Assembly (NCBI GenBank): GCA_964483635.1
Contig: CAZABS010000018.1
Span: 1-19,133 of the forward strand
From: CAZABS01 sp964483635
Lineage (GTDB): Bacteria; Patescibacteriota; Minisyncoccia; Moranbacterales; UBA1568
DNA length: 19,133 bases
Reading direction: 5' to 3'
The translations under genes were made by a program, and so were the position numbers. Of the stretch, positions 14,615-19,133 are shown in pieces. The number at the start of each line of letters is the position of its first letter. Position 1 is the stretch's first letter. The notes below the pieces were generated by a model. The model made no database searches and was not told the origin of the DNA. It saw only the letters and a list, made by a program, of their open reading frames with translations.

Positions 14615-15709
14615 TTATGCCTCGGGTTTTTCCTCAGCGAGCTCAAGTTTGAGCTGCATATCTTCGGCTTCGAGGCGATCGATGATGGGAGCGAGATTTC
14701 CGGCGAGTATTCCCGGGATATTGCTCCAGGACTCCTTGATTCGGTGGTCGGTAATCCGATCTTGGGGGAAATTGTAGGTACGAATTTTCTCACTGCGATC
14801 ACCGGTGCCGATTTGTCCCTTGCGGGTATCTCCGAGTTCCTTCAGCCGTTTTTCCTCTTCAAGTTGATACAGTCGCGAACGGAGGACTTTCATTGCTTTT
14901 TCACGATTCTTGATCTGAGATTTTTCATCTTGGCAGGAAACGACGGTACCCGTTGGGATATGAGTGAGACGCACAGCACTATACGTCGTGTTGACGGACT
15001 GTCCTCCGGGACCCGAAGAACAAAAGGTATCTACTCGAACATCTTCAGGTTTGATAGTGATTTCAACTTCCTCAGCCTGAGGGAGTACGGCAACCGTAAC
15101 GGTAGATGTGTGAATCCGCCCCATTTTTTCGGTATCTGGGACACGTTGCACTCTATGGACACCAGACTCGAATTTCATTTTTTGGTAGACGGGATATTCG
15201 CTGCTGCCGCGATTGACTTCGAATACCACCTCTTTATAGCCGTTTACTTCTGTCACATTCGTATCAAGGAGGGAGAATTGCCAACCCATCATTTCCCCAT
15301 ACCGGGCGTACATGCGATAGAGCTCAGCTGCGAAAAGACTTGCCTCATCCCCACCTGCACCAGCACGAATTTCAACGATGATGTCCTTATCATCATGTTT
15401 GTCTCTAGGGAGGAGGAGAAGTCGGAGAGATTGCTCAACGGTGTTTTTTTCGCTCGCAAGGGCGAGATTTTCCTCGATAGCCATGGTCTTGAGTTCTGGG
15501 TCGGTTTCTCCTTGTGTGAGCTCAGCATTGCTTCGCATGGTATGCTCAATTTCCCGGAGGCGCTCTACTCGCTCCAGGATATTTTCAAGTTCCGCTTTGC
15601 GACGTCCAATCTCAGCCAGTTTCTTGTGATCAGATAGGGTTGCTGGATTAGCGAGAGAAGTCTCGATATCTTGGTATTCTGCTTCAATTTTTCCGATGAG
15701 ATCTTGCAT
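14615..15709 (-). CDS. prfA: Peptide chain release factor 1
   Basis: The 364-aa length matches RF1. The codon-recognition tripeptide, PAT or PVT in model RF1s, is PDT here (191-193) within HRVQRVPDTEKMGRIHTS. This pattern, with no SPF, makes it RF1 (UAA/UAG) rather than RF2. The peptidyl-tRNA hydrolysis loop GGQ is at 235-237 within SSGPGGQSVN. RF1 binds the ribosomal A site at a stop codon and releases the finished chain. PrmC encoded immediately downstream modifies the GGQ glutamine. There is no Shine-Dalgarno, and I saw no convincing promoter in the ~50 nt before it. A terminator for rpmE sits just upstream, so either the terminator is leaky or a promoter was missed. Confidence 0.96.
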   Translation of the reverse strand: MQDLIGKIEAEYQDIETSLANPATLSDHKKLAEIGRRKAELENILERVERLREIEHTMRSNAELTQGETDPELKTMAIEENLALASEKNTVEQSLRLLLLPRDKHDDKDIIVEIRAGAGGDEASLFAAELYRMYARYGEMMGWQFSLLDTNVTEVNGYKEVVFEVNRGSSEYPVYQKMKFESGVHRVQRVPDTEKMGRIHTSTVTVAVLPQAEEVEITIKPEDVRVDTFCSSGPGGQSVNTTYSAVRLTHIPTGTVVSCQDEKSQIKNREKAMKVLRSRLYQLEEEKRLKELGDTRKGQIGTGDRSEKIRTYNFPQDRITDHRIKESWSNIPGILAGNLAPIIDRLEAEDMQLKLELAEEKPEA

Positions 15710-15760
15710 AAAAGAGTGATTCTTAGAAACATTCTTCTGTCAGCCTACGCTTTCTCCAAC

Positions 15761-15791
15761 AAAAAAACAACTCAAAAGTGAGTCGTTTTTT
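15761..15791 (-). terminator. Intrinsic terminator after rpmE
   Basis: On the minus strand CGACTC-ACTTTT-GAGTTG forms a 6-bp stem (one G-U) preceded by A-run and followed by a run of seven T. It lies 12 nt after the rpmE stop. Confidence 0.72.
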
Positions 15792-15803
15792 GCATTTACA
15801 AAG

Positions 15804-16109
15804 CTAAGCAGATTTCTTGGCGACTTTCTTTTTTTCGGACACAGTATCTTTTGGAGCCTTGGCGACTTTCTTCGCCTTGGTCGCGGCGGCAGTTGCCTTG
15901 GCTTTTTCGGCTCGTTCGGCGAGCTTCTTGAAGCGGTCAACTCGACCACCCGTATCGACGAATTTCTTCTTACCAGTATAAAAAGGATGACACTGAGAGC
16001 AGATTTCTGTCTCGAGCTTTTCTATCGTTGAGCCCGTCTTAAAATTCGCGCCACAGGCACAGGTCACGGTCGCTTCACGGTAATAGGTTGGGTGAATGCC
16101 TTTTTGCAT
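15804..16109 (-). CDS. rpmE: 50S ribosomal protein L31 with long Lys/Ala tail
   Basis: The ATG at 16109 gives 101 aa starting MQKGIHP, the usual L31 start; an ORF extension to 16136 is rejected. L31 sits at the central protuberance and bridges the 50S and 30S subunits. The zinc-type cysteines are present as C17-x-C19 and C37-xx-C40, so this is the zinc-binding (C+) form. The conserved part ends near residue 60 (FVDTGGRVDRF), where bacterial L31 is normally only ~65-85 aa long. The remaining ~40 residues are Lys/Ala-rich, resembling a histone tail and the nearby 28-aa protein. It has its own promoter, divergent from rpsB, and its own terminator, so it is a single-gene unit. Confidence 0.94.
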   Translation of the reverse strand: MQKGIHPTYYREATVTCACGANFKTGSTIEKLETEICSQCHPFYTGKKKFVDTGGRVDRFKKLAERAEKAKATAAATKAKKVAKAPKDTVSEKKKVAKKSA

Positions 16110-16160
16110 AATCAAAAATCTACGAAATTTGAGCACACCATCACGAATGAGGTATGTCCC

Positions 16161-16189
16161 AGCTTAGCATGGGTAAGTAAGATTGACAA
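16161..16189 (-). promoter_or_regulatory. Promoter of rpmE, sharing its -35 with rpsB
   Basis: Minus strand: TTGTCA (plus 16184-16189), 17-nt spacer, extended -10 TGC-TAAGCT (hexamer at plus 16161-16166). The predicted start is about 16154, giving a ~45-nt leader. Confidence 0.65.
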
Positions 16190-16211
16190 GGGTCGGTCTA
16201 TCGGCTACAGT
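16183..16211 (+). promoter_or_regulatory. Promoter of rpsB-tsf
   Basis: TTGACA (16183-16188), 17-nt spacer and TACAGT (16206-16211) form a near-consensus promoter starting about 16218. Its -35 overlaps the rpmE -35 on the other strand by 5 bp, so the two polymerases compete for the same DNA. Confidence 0.75.
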
Positions 16212-16222
16212 AATGGGCGTTG

Positions 16223-16322
16223 TCCTCCGGTTCGTATTTCCGAACCAGCGAGGAGATCCAGCATATATCTTTCTACGCCCCTTTCCTGCCCGTTTTATGG
16301 GTATGGGGCTATCCGAGGAGGT
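16223..16322 (+). promoter_or_regulatory. Structured rpsB mRNA leader, candidate S2 autoregulatory site
   Basis: The ~140-nt leader has two strong stems. In the first, TCCTC/GAGGA outside (16223-16227 with 16250-16254) encloses GGTTCG/CGAACC (16229-16234 with 16241-16246). In the second, GCCCC/GGGGC outside (16277-16281 with 16305-16309) encloses CCC/GGG. A GAGGAGG at 16315-16321, 37 nt before the ATG and too far to be the ribosome site, could compete for the first-stem TCCTCC. The likely ribosome site is AAGGA at 16346-16350. In E. coli S2 represses rpsB-tsf through its leader; a similar control here is inference. Confidence 0.5.
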
Positions 16323-16358
16323 ATAGGTGTTGAGTAATTCAAGTTAAGGATAAAGAAT

Positions 16359-17198
16359 ATGAGTGAAGGTGAACTCGTGAAAGAGGCCGGGGTCGTAGTG
16401 CCCGAAAGTCTCGCAGAAGGCGTGGAAGTTCAGTATTTCCGCGAGTTTGATTTTGGGAAACTGGATACAGGTCTTGAGGCATTTCTGAAAGCTGGTGTGC
16501 ACTTTGGTCATTTGAAGTCGCGTCGCCATCCACGGATGGAGCCGTTTATTTTTACGACACGGAAGAATATCTCCATTATTAACCTCGAAGAAAGCACGAA
16601 GCTTCTCAGGGAGGCAGAAGCCTTTCTCCAGAGTGTTCGGAAAACTGGAAAGCCAATTCTCTTTGTGGGAGTTAAGAAGCAAACGCATGACGCTGTTCGT
16701 TCTCTCGCAGAACGTCTCGAAGAGTCTTATGTGGTAGATCGCTGGCTTGGGGGGACACTTACCAATTGGAATTCAATTCGTGCTCGTGCCAAATATCTCG
16801 TTGATGCTAAAGAGAAACTCGATCGAGGAGAATTCAAGCAGTATACCAAGCTCGAACGTTTGAAAATTGCTGAAGAGCTCGAAAAATTGGAGCGTAAAGT
16901 TGGTGGAATCAAGACAATGAGTGAACTTCCCGGGGCAATTGTTTTGGCTGATGCCAAGGAAGCTGATCTCGTAATTCGAGAAGCAAAAAAAGTGGGAGTG
17001 CCAATCGTGGGAATTGTCGATACAAATGCCGATCCTTCCCAAATCGATTACCCAGTTCCCGGGAATGACGATGCTCTTTCATCACTTCGTATGATTTTGG
17101 CGAGCTTTGGAAAGGCGATTCTCGAAGCTGGAGCCAAGCAAAAACCAGGTATGAAGGAGGTTCTTGCAAAGAAGGAACATGAGGCAGTACGCGGCTAG
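16359..17198 (+). CDS. rpsB: 30S ribosomal protein S2 with N-terminal extension
   Basis: The 279-aa protein aligns over its core with E. coli S2 (241 aa): AGVHFGHLKSRRHPRM (45-60), FIFTTRKNISIINLEES (63-79), ILFVGVKKQ (100-108), RWLGGTLTNW (128-137), VGGIKTMSELPGAI (181-194) and VGIVDTNADPSQIDYPVPGNDDA (217-239). S2 binds the 30S head-body junction and is needed for translation of most mRNAs. About 35 residues precede the usual start; they are acidic and unlike other S2 sequences. The AAGGA spaced 8 nt before ATG 16359 supports this start. Its leader is structured and tsf follows after 51 nt, the classical rpsB-tsf order. Confidence 0.96.
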   Translation: MSEGELVKEAGVVVPESLAEGVEVQYFREFDFGKLDTGLEAFLKAGVHFGHLKSRRHPRMEPFIFTTRKNISIINLEESTKLLREAEAFLQSVRKTGKPILFVGVKKQTHDAVRSLAERLEESYVVDRWLGGTLTNWNSIRARAKYLVDAKEKLDRGEFKQYTKLERLKIAEELEKLERKVGGIKTMSELPGAIVLADAKEADLVIREAKKVGVPIVGIVDTNADPSQIDYPVPGNDDALSSLRMILASFGKAILEAGAKQKPGMKEVLAKKEHEAVRG

Positions 17199-17227
17199 TT
17201 TTCAACTTGGCGATTTCTCTCTACAAT
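17199..17227 (+). promoter_or_regulatory. Possible internal promoter for tsf
   Basis: TTTTCA (17199-17204), 17-nt spacer and TACAAT (17222-17227) precede tsf, giving a start near 17234. The -35 matches consensus at 4 of 6 positions. It would allow EF-Ts to be made independently of rpsB. Confidence 0.35.
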
Positions 17228-17249
17228 AAAATAGAACATTACTACGTTT

Positions 17250-17834
17250 ATGAGTCAGATGGAACAAGTAAAAGAGCTTCGTGAAAAAACCGGAGCTGGT
17301 ATCGTAGAAGTAAAAAAGGCTCTGGATGAAGCCGGAGGCGATGAAGCAAAGGCTATTGAAATCCTGAAGAAAAAAGGAGTAGCCAAAGCGCTCAAGAAGA
17401 GTGAGCGTGAGGCAAAGGAAGGAATTGTCGTGTCATATATTCACTCAAACAATCGAGTAGGGACGCTGGTTACCTTGCTTTCTGAGACTGATTTTGTGGC
17501 ACGGAATGTTGATTTTCAGACATTGGCGCATGATATTGCGATGCATGTCGCTGCGATGAAGCCAGAGTATCTTAGGCCGGAAGATGTCCCAGTCGAGCTC
17601 GTGGCGAAAGAGCGGTTGATTTGGGAAGAGCAGGTGAAAGCTGAGGGAAAACCTGCAGCTGTAGCTGAAAAGATTCTGGCGGGAAAAGAGGCCAAGTTTC
17701 GATCTGAGCTTGCTCTCCTGACACAGCCCTTTGTGAAGAATCCGGAGGTTACTGTTGGTGAACTTCTCACGGAGAGTATACATCGGATTGGAGAGAATAT
17801 TCAGGTTGGTTCTTTTGTCCGTTACGAAATTTAA
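17250..17834 (+). CDS. tsf: Elongation factor Ts (short form)
   Basis: The product is 194 aa, close to the short Thermus-type EF-Ts and well below the 283 aa of E. coli, which has a duplicated dimerisation domain. Residues 1-45 form the UBA-like N-domain (EKTGAGIVEVKKALDEAGGD). The nucleotide-exchange motif TDFVARN is at 80-86, and a single C-terminal dimerisation-type domain follows. EF-Ts releases GDP from EF-Tu so that it can be reloaded with GTP. It is the second gene of the rpsB-tsf unit. No Shine-Dalgarno precedes the ATG. Confidence 0.95.
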   Translation: MSQMEQVKELREKTGAGIVEVKKALDEAGGDEAKAIEILKKKGVAKALKKSEREAKEGIVVSYIHSNNRVGTLVTLLSETDFVARNVDFQTLAHDIAMHVAAMKPEYLRPEDVPVELVAKERLIWEEQVKAEGKPAAVAEKILAGKEAKFRSELALLTQPFVKNPEVTVGELLTESIHRIGENIQVGSFVRYEI

Positions 17835-17899
17835 CGTGTTTGATTGATTTTTCTCACTCTTGTTAGCTCTCTAGCTCTGGGAGGGGGAACACCTTTGGC

Positions 17900-18664
17900 A
17901 TGTGGTATCTCATTATTCCACCACTGGTATTTCTTGGGAGTCTCTGGCTCCTCCTTCTCTTTTTGTCGAAACGGACGGCCGATCCGCATCTTCAGGAACG
18001 CTTGGCGGTAGCTGAGTCAGTTGCACCACGTCACTTCTTGTTTATTCGAGAGGATATCGGCTTGAAACTTCTGGAGAAAATGACACAGCGATTCAAGATT
18101 TTCTTCTTGAAGGTACACAATCATCTCAATAGTCTTTCGCAGTCCATTCGCGATCGGCGAGTGCTCTTTCAGAAACGCCAAGCAAAGACAGAAGAGTTGA
18201 TCAGTGGAGATAAGGAGAAAGCAGAGGGTGGTGTTTCTCAGTCAGAACAAATGCCCGAGGGTCGTTTTTCTGATACGGGAACAAAAGATGGAGATAAAAC
18301 AGGAGACGGAACTCCATCGGTGAATCCTGAGAATATTCCTGTTACCGTTGAAACTCCTCTCACGACATCTCTCTATGGACGAGCGGGGGATTCGCTTGCG
18401 CGTGCAGTAACGGCACCACTCCTTCGCCGGCGCAAAGAAAAAGCGAAGCGACTCTTTAGTGAGGAGGATCTTATCGGAAAGATCGCCAAAAATCCCAAAG
18501 ATGCTTTCGCCTATGAAGAACTTGGTGATTATTACCTCGAGACTGAGGCGCTTGAGGATGCAAAAGCCTGTTATCGCCAAGTGATCAAGCTCGCACCACT
18601 CAATCGTGAGGTGAAAGAAAAGATGCGAAAGTTGGAGCGCCTCTTGACGCAGAAGAGGAGATAG
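17900..18664 (+). CDS. Membrane-anchored TPR-domain protein
   Basis: This 254-aa protein has an N-terminal membrane span (about 3-22), a helical basic region (24-100), and a hydrophilic low-complexity linker (100-150). At 202-236 there is one clear tetratricopeptide repeat (AYEELGDYYLETEALEDAKACYRQVIKLAP), usually a protein-interaction surface. The last residues are strongly basic. A GGGAGGGGGAAC lies about 11 nt before the ATG, a rather distant Shine-Dalgarno. The gene follows tsf after 65 nt without a visible terminator, so it may be read from the rpsB promoter. The topology places the TPR in the cytoplasm if the basic N-flanking region is inside. Partner unknown. Confidence 0.8.
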   Translation: MWYLIIPPLVFLGSLWLLLLFLSKRTADPHLQERLAVAESVAPRHFLFIREDIGLKLLEKMTQRFKIFFLKVHNHLNSLSQSIRDRRVLFQKRQAKTEELISGDKEKAEGGVSQSEQMPEGRFSDTGTKDGDKTGDGTPSVNPENIPVTVETPLTTSLYGRAGDSLARAVTAPLLRRRKEKAKRLFSEEDLIGKIAKNPKDAFAYEELGDYYLETEALEDAKACYRQVIKLAPLNREVKEKMRKLERLLTQKRR

Positions 18665-18722
18665 GAGAAATTGAATGAGTACTTGAAGGACTCTGCTTGT
18701 ATTGGGATTGAGGAATGTGTTT

Positions 18723-18736
18723 GTCACCTTAGCTCA
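18723..18736 (+). other. Sequence resembling the 5' start of a tRNA
   Basis: GTCACCT-TA-GCTCA matches the layout of tRNA positions 1-7, 8-9 and 10-14. The first seven bases are fully complementary (one G-U) to AGGTGGC at 18963-18969, downstream of tRNA-Thr, where a T-arm is intact. What follows here is a palindrome, not a D-loop. Confidence 0.3.
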
Positions 18737-18757
18737 TCCGCCAGCCGGCGGAGGTGA
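18724..18757. repeat. GC-rich palindrome of REP type; possible terminator
   Basis: TCCGCC-AGCC-GGCGGA (18737-18752) forms a perfect 6-bp stem, extendable on the 3' side by GGTGA (18753-18757) to pair with TCACC (18724-18728) across an 8-nt bulge. Such CCGCC/GGCGG palindromes recur in Parcubacteria-like genomes, from memory. A T-run follows at 18764-18768, so it could help end the TPR gene's transcript. Confidence 0.5.
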
Positions 18758-18815
18758 AGAATGGTTTTTCTCGCTCAGTCACCAATCTTTGTATCACTGT
18801 TAATAAATCATCAGG

Positions 18816-18821
18816 TATAAT
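18816..18821 (+). promoter_or_regulatory. -10 box of tRNA-Thr
   Basis: TATAAT is a perfect -10, 10 nt before the tRNA 5' end, so transcription starts only a few bases upstream. No clear -35 is seen at 16-18 nt. Confidence 0.65.
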
Positions 18822-18831
18822 GAAAATCCTT

Positions 18832-18907
18832 GCCTGAGTAGCTCAGTTGGTAGAGCAACGGTTTTGTAAACCGTAGGTCGTCGGTTCAAGCCCGACCTCA
18901 GGCTCCA
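18832..18907 (+). tRNA. tRNA-Thr (anticodon UGU)
   Basis: A full 76-nt cloverleaf: acceptor GCCTGAG paired with CTCAGGC, D-arm AGCTCAGTTGGTAGAGCA, and anticodon stem ACGGT/ACCGT with loop TTTGTAA. The anticodon is TGT (reads ACA, Thr). The T-arm is TCGGG-type with TTCAAGC loop. The 3' CCA is encoded. Confidence 0.95.
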
Positions 18908-18940
18908 GCGAATGATAGAGAAATTGGTGACGGGGTAAAT

Positions 18941-18972
18941 GGGTCCTTGGTTCGAATCCGAGAGGTGGCTCA
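18941..18972 (+). pseudogene. Remnant of a tRNA 3' half
   Basis: A T-arm, CTTGG-TTCGAAT-CCGAG (18946-18962), and a 3' acceptor strand, AGGTGGC (18963-18969), are followed by TCA without CCA. No anticodon arm precedes it: 18908-18940 does not fold into one. It is therefore not a working tRNA. Confidence 0.55.
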
Positions 18973-18989
18973 AAAAATGGAAAATTTAA

Positions 18990-19054
18990 AAATCAAAGTG
19001 CAAAATGAACCTCGTATTGAGGAAGAAGTTTTTTTATTTTGCATTTTGAGATTT
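18990..19054. repeat. A+T-rich imperfect inverted repeat (small hairpin element)
   Basis: TGCAAAAT (18999-19006) is exactly inverted as ATTTTGCA (19036-19043), with imperfect extension by AAATCAAAG against TTTTGAGATTT. Inside is a smaller hairpin, CCTC-GTATT-GAGG (19010-19022). AT-rich elements of this style are common in CPR intergenic DNA. Confidence 0.5.
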
Positions 19055-19070
19055 GCGTTTTACAGTAGAT

Positions 19071-19133
19071 GAATGGGTAGGTGGTAGAGCGGTCAATTAC
19101 AACAGACTGTAAATCTGTCGCCTTCGGGCTTCG
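19071..19133 (+). tRNA. tRNA-Tyr (anticodon GUA), 3' end beyond window
   Basis: Anticodon stem ACAGA/TCTGT (19102-19106 with 19114-19118) encloses loop CTGTAAA, anticodon GTA (19109-19111). D-stem GTGG/TTAC encloses TAGAGCGGTCAA, as in tRNA-Tyr. The long variable arm characteristic of tRNA-Tyr begins with GCCTTCGGGC. The exact 5' end is uncertain by 1-2 nt, and the T-arm and acceptor 3' strand are cut off. Confidence 0.8.

Noticed and set aside
14605..14802. N-terminal 66-codon extension of prmC
   Set aside because: It lies within prfA coding sequence and has no PrmC similarity; ATG 14604 matches the family start.
14744..15637. A 297-codon plus-strand open frame opposite prfA
   Set aside because: It is entirely antisense to a clear RF1 gene, has no family motif and no start signal; it reflects RF1 codon use.
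18832..19133. CRISPR array or attachment site at the tRNA cluster
   Set aside because: No regularly spaced direct repeats or integrase gene; the repeated elements are inverted repeats and tRNA arms.

Overview
The window most likely comes from a member of the Candidate Phyla Radiation (Patescibacteria), possibly Moranbacteria- or Paceibacteria-like; the lower rank is only an impression. Supporting signs are many compact, taxon-restricted membrane proteins, a short EF-Ts (194 aa), a VirD4/HerA-like ATPase of the CPR type, a PP2C-like membrane protein, few Shine-Dalgarno sites, and near-leaderless starts. UGA is used as a stop by several genes, so the recoded Gracilibacteria/SR1 code is excluded.

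Layout. (1) 3-6237, plus strand: a secretion/conjugation-like cluster with a 985-aa membrane protein, two small helical proteins and a VirD4/HerA-like ATPase. (2) 6263-8584, minus strand: a PP2C-like domain, one membrane span and an external propeller-like domain. (3) 8667-12386, plus strand: an apparently complete transcription unit with a promoter, a winged-helix/nucleotidyltransferase-like regulator, rmuC, a three-span membrane protein, a WecA/MraY-family enzyme, a membrane-anchored DUF192 protein and a terminator. The last four genes overlap or nearly touch. (4) 12421-13706: a minus-strand membrane-anchored protein with a strong promoter and structured leader, diverging across an A+T-rich spacer from a 28-aa lysine-rich protein gene. 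A possible 29-aa basic upstream ORF ends inside that gene's Shine-Dalgarno. (5) 13768-16109, minus strand: prmC, prfA and rpmE (translation termination and ribosomal protein L31). (6) 16183-17834, plus strand: rpsB-tsf, whose promoter shares its -35 box with the rpmE promoter on the other strand; the rpsB leader is structured. (7) 17900-19133: a TPR membrane protein, two palindromic repeats, tRNA-Thr(UGU), two pieces resembling halves of a disrupted tRNA around it, and the start of tRNA-Tyr(GUA).

How the genes fit together. PrmC methylates the GGQ glutamine of the RF1 encoded immediately upstream. S2, EF-Ts and L31 form a translation cluster with physically linked promoters. The first four genes probably contribute to one envelope machine powered by the VirD4-like ATPase. 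Most notable are the shared -35 divergent promoter, the 28-aa lysine-repeat gene with its coupled upstream ORF, the WecA/MraY homologue lacking the family's GDxGS aspartate, the PP2C-like protein lacking the SDG aspartate, and the split-tRNA-like pieces around tRNA-Thr. No CRISPR array, transposase or rRNA was seen.
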